A program made the position numbers and the translations under genes. A stretch of DNA of 64,000 nucleotides from Sphingomonas sp. SCN 67-18 (lineage in GTDB: Bacteria; Pseudomonadota; Alphaproteobacteria; Sphingomonadales; Sphingomonadaceae): contig NZ_MEFG01000015.1 of the NCBI RefSeq assembly GCF_001724715.1, positions 51,776-115,775 of the forward strand. The letters run 5' to 3'. Shown here piece after piece: positions 28,771 through 37,322 of the stretch; the stretch's first letter is position 1; each line of letters opens with the position of its first letter. A model generated the notes under the pieces. That model saw only the letters and a list, made by a program, of their open reading frames with translations, ran no database searches and was not told where the DNA came from.

Positions 28771-29562
28771 ATGCAGGCCGCAACCACCCGGACGATCAGC
28801 CCGCCGTCAGCCTTGCTGGCGCTGACCGAACTGCCCCGCGCGCTCGTCGAATTCGGGTCGCTGCCCTGGGCGACGCCGCTGCTGATGACCGCGCCGCGCG
28901 GCGACGGGCACCCGGTGCTGGTGCTGCCCGGCTTCATCACCACCGACATGTCGACAACCGTGCTGCGCCGCTATCTGCGGCGGCTGGGCTATGACGCCCA
29001 CGCCTGGGAACTGGGCCGCAACCTGGGGCCGAAGGCGATCGGGCGGGAAGGCGAGCGGCTGATCGCCCGGCTGGAGCAGATCCATGCCGAAACCGGCCGC
29101 ACCGTCAGCCTGGTCGGCTGGAGTCTCGGCGGCGTCATGGCGCGGCAGGTGGCGCGGCGGCTGCCCCATGCGGTGCGCCAGATCATCACCCTCGGATCCC
29201 CCTTCGCCGGCGATCCGCGCGCGTCGAACGTATGGCGCACCTATGAGCGGCTGACCGGCCAGAAGATCGGCGACAAGGACACGCAGGCGCAGCTGCGGGA
29301 GAGCGCGACCGTGCCACCGGTGCCCTCCACCGCCATCTTCTCGAAGGCGGACGGCATCGTCGCGTGGCAAACCTGCCGCGAGCCGGAATGCGCCACCACC
29401 GACAATATCGAGGTGCGCGGCAGCCATGTCGGGCTGGGCGTCAACCCGGTGGTGCTCTACGCCATCGCGGATCGGCTGGCCCAGCCGGAAGGGCAGTGGA
29501 AGCCGTTCGACCGTTCAGGCTTGAAGGCGCTGCTCTACCCCTCGTCCGGCCACATCCACTAA
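28771..29562 (+). CDS. Alpha/beta hydrolase (lipase/esterase-like)
   Basis: A 263-residue hydrolase with nucleophile elbow GWSLGGVMARQVA, an HG-like region GHPVLVLPGFITTDMS, and a late acid and histidine (SKADGIVAW, GSHVGLGVNP). The NSG is lipase-like rather than PHB-depolymerase-like, and no signal peptide is seen, so an intracellular role on lipid or PHA is inferred from position. The ATG at 28771 has AAAGGA upstream; a start at 28702 would add 23 residues. Confidence 0.82.
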   Translation: MQAATTRTISPPSALLALTELPRALVEFGSLPWATPLLMTAPRGDGHPVLVLPGFITTDMSTTVLRRYLRRLGYDAHAWELGRNLGPKAIGREGERLIARLEQIHAETGRTVSLVGWSLGGVMARQVARRLPHAVRQIITLGSPFAGDPRASNVWRTYERLTGQKIGDKDTQAQLRESATVPPVPSTAIFSKADGIVAWQTCREPECATTDNIEVRGSHVGLGVNPVVLYAIADRLAQPEGQWKPFDRSGLKALLYPSSGHIH

Positions 29563-29653
29563 GGGCCGCAGCGGGGCAGCGTCAAAGGAATCGCAGCGCC
29601 ATCCCGCGCCGTGGGCTGACGGGAACGCACGTCCGCCGGGACGGCGGGTCCGA

Positions 29654-29968
29654 TCAGTCCTTCCTGCCGGTGAGCGGCGCCACCGCGTCGCGGCCGAATT
29701 TGGCGATCAACTCGCCCACTTCGCGGGCCTGCGCCATGCTGCGCGCGCCCTGATCGCGAATATAGTCGCCCTGCACCTTCATCACCCCGGCCAGGTCGGT
29801 GGCGCGGGCGGCGGCGCGCAGCGCGGCAAAGGCCTCGCGCGTGTTCGCCTCGGCATGGTCGATCACCGCCGTGCTCAACGCCGCGCTGTTCTGCGCCACC
29901 CGCGCCCCGCTTTCCTTCAGCGCCTCGGCAGCGGCTTCCAGCTTGTTGTCGCTTTTCTTCTCGGCCAT
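29654..29968 (-). CDS. Phasin family protein
   Basis: A 104-residue all-helical, alanine-rich amphipathic protein. QNSAALSTAVIDHAEANTREAFAALRAAARATDL followed by VMKVQGDYIRDQGARSMAQAREVGEL in parts is the phasin_2 pattern (YIRDQGAR is typical). It would coat PHA or lipid inclusions. It lies 4 bases after the wax synthase gene with AGGA in the gap, so the two are co-transcribed. Confidence 0.88.
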   Translation of the reverse strand: MAEKKSDNKLEAAAEALKESGARVAQNSAALSTAVIDHAEANTREAFAALRAAARATDLAGVMKVQGDYIRDQGARSMAQAREVGELIAKFGRDAVAPLTGRKD

Positions 29969-29972
29969 GTCG

Positions 29973-31436
29973 TCATCCTTTCCTGGCTGCGGCCTTCTTC
30001 TTGCGTGCCGGCTTCGATTCCGCGCCCGCCGCCGCCTTCAATTCCGCGAAGGCGGCGCGCAGCGCATCGGCATAAACGTCCGGATCGGGCATCATGGCCC
30101 GATCGCTGGTGAAGGAAATCGCGATCTCGTCGCCATAGCTGTAAATGGTGTTGATCAACCCCATGCTATCGAAAATCGGCCCCAATCCCATCATTTTGAC
30201 CATTTGCGCGCCGACGAAATAGAGCGGCACGCGCGATCCCGGCACGTTGGTGGCGACCACGTTGAACACCGGGGCATGGGCGTTGGCGACGCCCAGCCGG
30301 GTGTAGAGCCGCGCGCCAAGCCCGGCCAGGCCGGACGGGATGAGCTGGCTGTAATCGGTCAACGTGCGCGCGCCGACCGCGTTGGTGAGCGCCTTGGAAT
30401 TGGCCGCTTCGCGGTGGACATGGTCCAGCCTTTCCATCGGGTCGGCGATATGGGTGCCCAGCGCCACCACCATCGCCGACACGAGATTGCCCATCGCCTT
30501 CTTCTCGCCCTCCGCGCGCACCGAAATGGGGGCCATCGCGGTCAGGCTGTCGGCGGGCAGTTCGCCCCGCTGTTCCAGATAGCGGCGCAGGCCGCCGCCG
30601 ATGATGGTGAGGATCACGTCGTTGACCGTGCCGCCCTCGATCCGGTCCTTGATGGCGCGCACCTCGGCAAGCGGAAAGGCGACGCCGTCGAACACGCGGT
30701 GGGACGACACCTTGGCGTTGAAGCGGGTGCGCGGCGCAAGCCGCTGCCCGGCGATTTCCAGCTCGCCGGCACTCACCCCCCTGCCCAACCGCGCCACGCC
30801 GGGCAGCGACTGGCCAAGCGCCTCAAGATATTTGAGCGGCTGGCGCAGCCCGTTGAAATAGGAGCGGATCAACAGATCGGCCGTGCCCGGCGGCACTTCT
30901 GGCTGCCAGTCCGGATCGGCGGGGCGATCCGGCATGTCGGCGGTCACGTCATGGATCGCGGCGCTCATTTCCACGCCGGACATGCCGTCGATGGCGGCAT
31001 GGTGAACCTTCGAGACCAGCGCGAAGCATCCGGGCGGGATGCCGGGGATGTTGTTCAGCCCCTCGACGACGGTGAATTCCCACAAGGGCTTGCTGAGGTC
31101 CATCGGCCGGGCGTGGAGCCGGGCCACCTGGATGCATAATTGCCGCCAGTCGCCGGGTTGCGGCAGGGCGATGTGGCGGATGTGATATTCGATATCGAAA
31201 TCGGCATCCTCCACCCAATAGGGATGGTCGAGGTCGAAGGGCACGCGCACCAGTTTCTGGCGGAAGCTGCGCGCGCTGGAAAGCCGCCCCTCGACGAACT
31301 TCAATATATCCTTGAAGCGCACCGCGCCGCCCGGCGCCGTCGATGGATCGTAGATGCCGACCGAGCCGATGTGCATCGGCGTCGCCGGCGTCTCCAGATA
31401 GACGAAGCTCGCGTCCTGCCCGCTCAATTGCTGCAT
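29973..31436 (-). CDS. Wax ester synthase/diacylglycerol acyltransferase (WS/DGAT)
   Basis: A 487-residue bifunctional acyltransferase that joins acyl-CoA to fatty alcohols or diacylglycerol, making neutral storage lipid. The condensing motif HHAAIDG covers residues 145-151 and the start QQLSGQDASFVYLETPATPMHIG is typical. Downstream motifs NDVILTIIGGGLRRYL, NLVSAMVVALGTH and a late NVPGSRVPLYF support it. The last ~20 residues are lysine/alanine-rich (KPARKKKAAARKG), unusual for the family. Expressed from the promoter/operator region at 31437-31506 and followed by a phasin. Confidence 0.94.
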   Translation of the reverse strand: MQQLSGQDASFVYLETPATPMHIGSVGIYDPSTAPGGAVRFKDILKFVEGRLSSARSFRQKLVRVPFDLDHPYWVEDADFDIEYHIRHIALPQPGDWRQLCIQVARLHARPMDLSKPLWEFTVVEGLNNIPGIPPGCFALVSKVHHAAIDGMSGVEMSAAIHDVTADMPDRPADPDWQPEVPPGTADLLIRSYFNGLRQPLKYLEALGQSLPGVARLGRGVSAGELEIAGQRLAPRTRFNAKVSSHRVFDGVAFPLAEVRAIKDRIEGGTVNDVILTIIGGGLRRYLEQRGELPADSLTAMAPISVRAEGEKKAMGNLVSAMVVALGTHIADPMERLDHVHREAANSKALTNAVGARTLTDYSQLIPSGLAGLGARLYTRLGVANAHAPVFNVVATNVPGSRVPLYFVGAQMVKMMGLGPIFDSMGLINTIYSYGDEIAISFTSDRAMMPDPDVYADALRAAFAELKAAAGAESKPARKKKAAARKG

Positions 31437-31471
31437 CGATCCGATCCTCTCCCGCGCCGGGTGTCGCGGCC

Positions 31472-31500
31472 TCCATTGTTTACGTTTACGTAAATGTCAA
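31472..31500 (-). promoter_or_regulatory. Promoter with palindromic operator upstream of WS/DGAT
   Basis: On the minus strand a consensus -35 box TTGACA lies at 31495-31500. The next 17 bases contain the perfect palindrome TTTACGTAAA (31485-31494) and lead to a weak -10, AATGGA (31472-31477). GTTTAC also recurs nearby. A palindrome inside the spacer is where a dimeric repressor such as a TetR-family protein would block RNA polymerase. A purine-rich GGAGAGGA lies before the ATG. No regulator gene is next to it. Confidence 0.55.
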
Positions 31501-31506
31501 CTCCGT

Positions 31507-34500
31507 TTACTTGCCGAAGCCGAACACGTCCTGATGATAGCGCCCATCCTCGATCATGCGTTCCAGCCAGGCCGATCCCTGCTCGTGGCCGGCGCCGGTC
31601 TGCCGCATGTGGATGCGGATCAACGTATCGCGCACCGCCGGGGCCATGAAACGACCATCGCCGCACAGGAAAATCTGCGCGCCTGCGGACATCGCCTCCC
31701 AAAGCCGGTCCTGCTCCGCCCAGATGGCGTCCTGCACATATTTCCACGGGTGACCGGGCACCGCCGAGAAAGCGAGCAGCGGCGCAACCACCCCGTCCGC
31801 CGTCCAGCCCTCCACCTCTTCGCGGCAGAACCAGTCATGGTCCGGATGGCGGCAGCCGTAGAACAGCAGGCTGGTCGCCACCGCCATGCCCGCCGCCTTC
31901 TGCGCGGCGCGTTCCTGGATGAAGCCGCGCAACGGCGCGAAGCCGGTGCCCGGGCCGATCAGGATCATCGGCACGGCCGGGTCGGCGGGCGGCGCGAACG
32001 GCGGATTGGGGCGGCGCACATAGCCGAACACGCTGTCGCCGGCGGCGAGATCGCGCATGTGGGTGGAGGCGAAGCCCTGATGCTCGCCAAGGCCGGACCA
32101 GGCAGGCGCCGCCATGGTGCCGACGATCAGTTCGACATGGCCGGGGCTGACCCGCGGAGAAGATGCGATGGAATAGAAGCGCGGGGCGATGGCGGCCGAC
32201 AGTTCGATGAACGCATCGAGCGGCAGCTCCGCCGCCGGCAGCCCCTCCAGCAGGTCGAGCAGCGTCAGCCGCTTGTCCGCCACCTCCGCCTGCCACGCAT
32301 CCCCGCCCAGCCGGGCCAGTTCGCGCTGCGTATGGGGGCAGCGCGTGTGCGCCGCCAGCACGTCGATGGCGCGGCGTGGCGCGGGGTCCTGCAATTCCAC
32401 GAAATCGGTGAGCAATTGCCGGACCGTCACCGTCTGGCCGATCGGCAGGTGGCGGAAGCGGCCGCTCTGCCCTTCCGGCACGATCTGCATGTCGCCGCCC
32501 AGCCCCAGCCGCTGCAGCGCGCGGTCTACCAGCGCCGGGCGGTTGCGCGCATAGACGGCGACATGGTCGCCGGTCTGGTAGGACAGCCCCTGCGGCAGCG
32601 CGATGCGGATGAAGCGGGTGGAGGGGCGCGGCGGCTCCATGGCGAAATCCCACAGCCCGTCGGCAGGCTTCACCAGCTCGCGATTCTCGCTGATCGTCAG
32701 CCGCGTCGCCAGATCCGGCAAGACCTGCGCCCGCACCGCGCCGGCATCCACGACGCGCAGCGACAGCGCGGCGGGCGCGCGTTGCGATGGCTCGGCCCGC
32801 CCGCCCAGCGCGCGCCACAGGTCGCGCAGGAACTGCGCCACCGCCCCGTCGAAATCGCCCTGTCCGTCCGCTTCCGCGCGGGGCACCAGCCGCTGCGCCC
32901 CGGCCGCCTCCAGCGCGGCGTCGATCCGTTTCGGGAAAGCCTGGTAATTGGGCCACTGGCTGTTGCCGATGCCGAGCACGGCAAAGCGCGCGTCCGGCCA
33001 GTCCGCGCCATCGAAATGGCCGTCCTCTATCGCCTGTTCGACATGCACCGCACTATCCGGCGCACGGCCGTTATAGGTGGCGGTGACGGCCACGATCACC
33101 CGGTCTTCCGCCTGCAGGCCCAGCGCGAAGCTCTCGTCCATCGAGCGCACCACCGTGTCGAACCCGTCGACGGCGGCGCGCTCGGCAATCTCCTCGGCAA
33201 TGTCGCGCGCGGTACCGAGGCTGGTGCCGTAGAGCACGGCGAGCCGCTGGCCGTTGCCCGCGACGGCGGCCACCGGCTCCTCCTCCGCCGCCGTCACCGG
33301 CGCGGGGGCGACGGACAGCCGCTCATGGGGCTGGCGTTTGCGCAGCCGCATGAAGAAGTCATGCGGCTTGATCGACAGCGTTTCCTTGATCGTCAGCCGA
33401 TAGCCGTGCGGATCGCTTATCGCGAAGCGTTGCAGGATCATGGCCAGCGCCAGCTTTGCCTCCACCAGCGCGAACTGGCGGCCGATGCAGGCCCGCGCGC
33501 CGTTGCCGAACGGCTTGTAGGCATGGGGATGCCGCGCCCGCTCCGCCTCCGGCAGCCAGCGGTCGATGTCGAATTCCTCGGGCCGGTCCCACACGGCGGG
33601 ATCGCGGTGCAGGCCGGGGGTGAAGATGTTGACCGGCCGGTCCTTGCGCAGCGCCCATTTGCCGCCGATCACCGTATCCTCATACGGCCCCACCGAAAAT
33701 GCGGGCGCGGTCGGCCACAGCCGCTGCGCTTCCTTGATGATCCGCTCGATCACGTCGAGCTGGACGAGATGGGCATAATCCGGCCGGGTGTCGCCGGGGA
33801 GCACGCGGTCCACCTCGGCATAGGCCTGGGCCAGCACATGGGGGTGGCGCAGCAGCAGGTGGAAGGCGAAGGTCAGCAGCCCGCTGGTCGTCTCATGCCC
33901 GGCGATGAGGAAGGTGAGCACCTGATACCGGATGTTGAGATCGTCCAGCCCCTCGCCCGTTTCCGGATCGACGGCGGTCAGCATCAGGTTGAGCAGGTCC
34001 TTGCCGTCGGTCGGGTGCGTCCGCCGGTCCGCGATGATGGCATCGACCAGCGCGTTCATCTCCGCAATGTCGGCGGCGAACTGGCGGGCCTGCTTGCGCG
34101 CCAGCCTCTGCTGGATCGGCAGGCGGGTGATCATGTTCAGCGATTCGCCCAGCGCGCGGGCCAGCGCCTCCAGAAAACTGTCCAGCTGCTCCTTTTCGAA
34201 GCTGTTGAAGCGGTGGCCGAAGCCGGCAATGGCGATGCTGTCCAGCGTCAGCCGGGTCATGTCGTCGCTGACCAGCACTTCCTGCCCGTCCAGCCGCTCC
34301 CATTTGGCGATCAGCTGGTCGCACACCTCCAGGATCATGTCGTAATAGCCGCGCATCGAACGCTGGCTGAATGCGGGCAGCAGGATGCGGTGCGCCTTGC
34401 CCCAATTGGCTTCTTCGGAAAATGCCGTGAACAGCCCGTCGCCGGCAAAGCGGCGGACGACGCGCAGGCCGGGGCCGGGCAGCTTGCGGAAGCGCGTCTC

Positions 34501-34698
34501 GTCGCACAGTTCGGCGGCCAGGTCCGCGTCCACGACGAACAGCCCGACCCGGCTGCCGAATTTCAGCTTGAATATGCCATGGCCGAAGCTGCGGCTGACC
34601 TCCAGCAGATGGCCGATCAGCCCGCTGCGCGCGATCTGGTGGAGGTGGCCGACGACGGGAAGGCCGGGTGGCGACGGTATCGGTGCTGTGCTGGCCAT
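31507..34698 (-). CDS. Self-sufficient cytochrome P450-reductase fusion (CYP102 family, P450 BM3 type)
   Basis: A 1063-residue fusion that hydroxylates fatty acids at sub-terminal positions using NADPH and oxygen without a separate reductase. P450 domain about 1-460: I-helix FLIAGHETTSG, K-helix EAQRLWPTAPAFS, heme loop PFGNGARACIG with C404. The FMN domain starts near residue 487 (LYGTSLGTARDIAEEIA), and the FAD/NADPH domain runs from about 670 with RFYSIASSP and IGPGTGFAPLRGF. The arginine and phenylalanine matching Arg47 and Phe87 of P450 BM3 are kept (GSRV and AGDGLFTAF), while the Tyr51 position is Phe. Minus strand, between maiA and the wax synthase gene. Confidence 0.96.
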   Translation of the reverse strand: MASTAPIPSPPGLPVVGHLHQIARSGLIGHLLEVSRSFGHGIFKLKFGSRVGLFVVDADLAAELCDETRFRKLPGPGLRVVRRFAGDGLFTAFSEEANWGKAHRILLPAFSQRSMRGYYDMILEVCDQLIAKWERLDGQEVLVSDDMTRLTLDSIAIAGFGHRFNSFEKEQLDSFLEALARALGESLNMITRLPIQQRLARKQARQFAADIAEMNALVDAIIADRRTHPTDGKDLLNLMLTAVDPETGEGLDDLNIRYQVLTFLIAGHETTSGLLTFAFHLLLRHPHVLAQAYAEVDRVLPGDTRPDYAHLVQLDVIERIIKEAQRLWPTAPAFSVGPYEDTVIGGKWALRKDRPVNIFTPGLHRDPAVWDRPEEFDIDRWLPEAERARHPHAYKPFGNGARACIGRQFALVEAKLALAMILQRFAISDPHGYRLTIKETLSIKPHDFFMRLRKRQPHERLSVAPAPVTAAEEEPVAAVAGNGQRLAVLYGTSLGTARDIAEEIAERAAVDGFDTVVRSMDESFALGLQAEDRVIVAVTATYNGRAPDSAVHVEQAIEDGHFDGADWPDARFAVLGIGNSQWPNYQAFPKRIDAALEAAGAQRLVPRAEADGQGDFDGAVAQFLRDLWRALGGRAEPSQRAPAALSLRVVDAGAVRAQVLPDLATRLTISENRELVKPADGLWDFAMEPPRPSTRFIRIALPQGLSYQTGDHVAVYARNRPALVDRALQRLGLGGDMQIVPEGQSGRFRHLPIGQTVTVRQLLTDFVELQDPAPRRAIDVLAAHTRCPHTQRELARLGGDAWQAEVADKRLTLLDLLEGLPAAELPLDAFIELSAAIAPRFYSIASSPRVSPGHVELIVGTMAAPAWSGLGEHQGFASTHMRDLAAGDSVFGYVRRPNPPFAPPADPAVPMILIGPGTGFAPLRGFIQERAAQKAAGMAVATSLLFYGCRHPDHDWFCREEVEGWTADGVVAPLLAFSAVPGHPWKYVQDAIWAEQDRLWEAMSAGAQIFLCGDGRFMAPAVRDTLIRIHMRQTGAGHEQGSAWLERMIEDGRYHQDVFGFGK

Positions 34699-34713
34699 GG
34701 CCTATGCCCTCTC

Positions 34714-34737
34714 CAAGGCCTTGAACTTTGGCCAAAG
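34714..34737 (-). promoter_or_regulatory. Two adjacent palindromes upstream of the CYP102 gene
   Basis: CAAGGCCTTG (34714-34723) and CTTTGGCCAAAG (34726-34737) are perfect palindromes separated by two bases, 16 to 39 bases before the ATG. Two related GGCC-centred sites side by side look like a double operator. In Bacillus megaterium the P450 BM3 gene is repressed through a palindrome by Bm3R1; whether something similar acts here is inference. Confidence 0.5.
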
Positions 34738-34780
34738 CGGCGGGATGCACAAGGGGGAAATCGCGGCCCTCCGGGGATTC

Positions 34781-35413
34781 TCAGGCCGGCTTCGCCCGGT
34801 CCGGATGCGCCTGCGCGAAAGCGGGTAGCGCCTGCGCCGCCGCGTCGATCCTGACCAGCGTCGGGAAGGGCGCCAGATCGACGTCGAAACGGCGCGCGTT
34901 GAACATTTGCGGCACCAGGCAGATGTCGGCGATGCCCGGCCTTTCCCCGCCCAGAAAGGCGCCCGCCCCGGCCGCCATCCGCTCCAGCCCGGCAAAGCCC
35001 TCCGCCACCCAGTGGCGATACCATGCGTCGCGCGCCTCCTGCGGCACGCCAAGCGGGTGGGACAGATATTTCAGGATGCGCAGATTGTTGACCGGGTGGA
35101 TATCGCAGGCGACGGCCAGCGCCTGCGCCCAGGCGCGCGCGCGTTGGGCAGGATCGGCCGGGATCAGCCGGGGTTCGGGAAAGCGGGCGTCCAGATAGTC
35201 GATGATCGCCAGCGACTGGACAAGCATCTGCCCGTCAATCTCAAGCGTGGGGACAAGGCCCTGCGGGTTGCGGGCGCGGTTGGCCTCGTCCGCCTGCTCG
35301 CCTTCCAGCAGGTTCACCGGCACGCGCTCATACGCCACGCCCTTCAGGTTGAGCGCGATCCGCACCCGATAGGCGGCGGAGGACCGGAAATAATCGAACA
35401 GCCGGATGGTCAT
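34781..35413 (-). CDS. maiA: Zeta-class glutathione S-transferase (maleylacetoacetate isomerase family)
   Basis: A 210-residue GST. The N-terminal thioredoxin fold has RLFDYFRSSAAYRVRIALNLKG with the catalytic SS..R of the zeta class, then GLVPTLEIDG and QSLAIIDYLD. The C-terminal helical half contains IHPVNNLRILKYL, typical of maleylacetoacetate isomerases. No tyrosine degradation genes are nearby, so the true substrate is uncertain. The ATG overlaps the mtnP stop (ATGA). Confidence 0.9.
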   Translation of the reverse strand: MTIRLFDYFRSSAAYRVRIALNLKGVAYERVPVNLLEGEQADEANRARNPQGLVPTLEIDGQMLVQSLAIIDYLDARFPEPRLIPADPAQRARAWAQALAVACDIHPVNNLRILKYLSHPLGVPQEARDAWYRHWVAEGFAGLERMAAGAGAFLGGERPGIADICLVPQMFNARRFDVDLAPFPTLVRIDAAAQALPAFAQAHPDRAKPA

Positions 35414-36285
35414 CGCCGCAGACCCAGCGCCCGCCCGGCCACCGCGTCGAGCCGGGCCAGCACCGCGGGGTCGCGCGCGTCCGGCGCGGTGATCAGCGCA
35501 TAATCCAGCCCGGTGTCGATGGGTGAAGGCGCGCGCTCCGCCGGCAGCAGCGCGGCCAGCTCCACCACCAGCCGCCGGGCGCGCCCGGCATTGGCGTTCA
35601 TCTGCGCGATCACGCTCTCCACCTCGACATGCGCCTCGCCCTCGCGCCAGCAATCATAATCCGTCACCATGCCGACCAGCGCGTAGGGCAGCTCCGCCTC
35701 GCGGGCGAGCCGCGCCTCCGGCATCGCGGTCATGCCGATCACGTCGCACCCCCAGCTGCGATAGAGATGGCTTTCCGCGCGCGAGGAGAATTGCGGCCCC
35801 TCCATCGCCAGATAGGTGCCGCCTTCGCTCACCTCGGCACCGGCCCTGCGCCCCGCCTCCGCAAGCAGGCCGGACAGGCGCGGGCAGACCGGATCCGCCA
35901 TCGAGACATGGGCGACCATGCCGGTGCCGAAGAAGCTGGCCGGGCGGGCGACGGTGCGGTCGATGAACTGATCGACGACGACGAAGCGGCCCGGCGGCAG
36001 ATGCTCGCGCAGCGAACCGATGGCGGACAGGGCGATCACGTCCGTGCAGCCAGCGCGCTTCAGCGCGTCGATATTGGCCCGGGCGTTGAGGTCTGACGGG
36101 GCGATGCGATGGCCCCGGCCGTGGCGCGGCAGAAAAACGAACTTCACCGCGCCGATCCGCCCGATCAGCAGTTCGTCAGACGGTGCGCCCCATGGCGTAT
36201 CGACCGATATCCACTGCGCATCCTCCAGCGCGTCGATGGCATAGACGCCCGATCCGCCCAGCACCCCGATGGTCCACCCGCTCAT
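35410..36285 (-). CDS. mtnP: S-methyl-5'-thioadenosine phosphorylase
   Basis: Phosphorolyses methylthioadenosine, the by-product of polyamine synthesis, to adenine and methylthioribose 1-phosphate. The 291-residue protein shows FLPRHGRGHRIAPSDLNARANIDALK, GGTYLAMEGPQFSSRAES, WGCDVIGMTAMPEARLAREAELPYA and TDYDCW in order, the MTAP signature. Overlaps the cytochrome gene upstream and maiA downstream by 4 bases each. Confidence 0.94.
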   Translation of the reverse strand: MSGWTIGVLGGSGVYAIDALEDAQWISVDTPWGAPSDELLIGRIGAVKFVFLPRHGRGHRIAPSDLNARANIDALKRAGCTDVIALSAIGSLREHLPPGRFVVVDQFIDRTVARPASFFGTGMVAHVSMADPVCPRLSGLLAEAGRRAGAEVSEGGTYLAMEGPQFSSRAESHLYRSWGCDVIGMTAMPEARLAREAELPYALVGMVTDYDCWREGEAHVEVESVIAQMNANAGRARRLVVELAALLPAERAPSPIDTGLDYALITAPDARDPAVLARLDAVAGRALGLRR

Positions 36286-37322
36286 TGACCCTCCCGTTTC
36301 GGCATCGCCGCGATATAAGCGGACAGCAGGCCGATCGCCTCGTCATGCACCGTCGCCCGCCCCAGTTCGGGCATTGCGATGCCGGGGTCCAGCGATTCCA
36401 TGCGGAACAGCAGATAGGATTTTTCGGGCATGCCCGGTTCTATGGCGTGGGCGTGGCCGCCGCTGCCCCGGCCGGCGGCGGTGGGCGACTTCATCACGCC
36501 CCGGGCCACCGGGTCCCGTTCGTCATATTCCAGGTAAAGGCCCGAATTGCTCGCCGCGGCGTGGCGATTGTGACAATGGGCGCAATTGACGTCCAGATAG
36601 GCGCGGGCGCGCTGGTCGACCGTGCCCGTCGCCGGATCGTCCCAGCGCGGCAGGCGCGGCGCATCCACGGGGGCGCGGTCCAGCATCCCGGCGGCGACCA
36701 GCGCCTGCAGCTGCGCGCCGTCGTTCAGATTGCGCGCCTTGGGGCCGATCGGCACGATCGCCTCATATAGCGCATGGCAGCCCTTGCACTGGTTCTGGTT
36801 GGGGACGGCATAGCTGATCGCGCGCGGATTGCCGGCGGCGTCGATCCAGCGCGCGGGCACCCGCGTGCCGCCCCGGCGCAGCGTCGCCTCGCTATGATCG
36901 GCGTTCCAGACATAGGGCAGCGCCACCCAGCCGCTTGCCCGGCGCAGCATCACCCGCGTCTCGATGATCGTCACATCGTCATGCGGGCGGCGCAGGTCGG
37001 CGGCGAAACCGAACGTCTTGATGAGCGCGCTGCCCACCGGCAGGTCGATCAGCCCGCCGTCCCTGTAGGCCGCCGTCTTGCCCGGCGGCACGTAGAGAAA
37101 GCGGTATTTTTCCGCATAGTCGGAAAAGAGCGGCGTGTTGATGTGATAGGGCTGCACCCGCGCGTTCGGCCGGCTTGCCGCCATATCGGTGAAGAAGCGG
37201 AAATCCGACAATTTCTGGGGCAGCGTATCGCCCAGGATCAGGTCCAGCGCCACCGGCGGCGGCGCGGGAGACGCGCTCACCAGCGCCAGCCAGCCCAGCA
37301 GGCAGGCAAAGACGCGGATCAC
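36282..37322 (-). CDS. Exported diheme c-type cytochrome (SO2930 type)
   Basis: A 346-residue protein with a signal peptide (RVFACLLGWLALVSASPAP) and two heme-binding motifs, CKGCH and CAHCH, about 80 residues apart. The long N-terminal region (LPQKLSDFRFFTDMAASRPNARVQPYHINTPLFSDYAEKYRF in parts) is that of the SO2930-type diheme family, which as I recall is nearly always found beside a beta-helix protein, as here. Function unknown. GTG start overlapping the beta-helix gene stop (GTGA). Confidence 0.86.
   Translation of the reverse strand: MIRVFACLLGWLALVSASPAPPPVALDLILGDTLPQKLSDFRFFTDMAASRPNARVQPYHINTPLFSDYAEKYRFLYVPPGKTAAYRDGGLIDLPVGSALIKTFGFAADLRRPHDDVTIIETRVMLRRASGWVALPYVWNADHSEATLRRGGTRVPARWIDAAGNPRAISYAVPNQNQCKGCHALYEAIVPIGPKARNLNDGAQLQALVAAGMLDRAPVDAPRLPRWDDPATGTVDQRARAYLDVNCAHCHNRHAAASNSGLYLEYDERDPVARGVMKSPTAAGRGSGGHAHAIEPGMPEKSYLLFRMESLDPGIAMPELGRATVHDEAIGLLSAYIAAMPKREGQ

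Noticed and set aside
29563-29653. Weak hairpin CCGCC/GGCGG in the gap between the esterase and phasin genes as a shared terminator
   Set aside because: Only five Watson-Crick pairs and no T-tract; not strong enough to list as a feature.
31534-34854. A very long open frame (about 1100 codons) on the plus strand opposite the P450 fusion
   Set aside because: It is antisense to a gene with clear domains in order. At this GC content long antisense frames without stops are expected; its protein has no recognisable motif.
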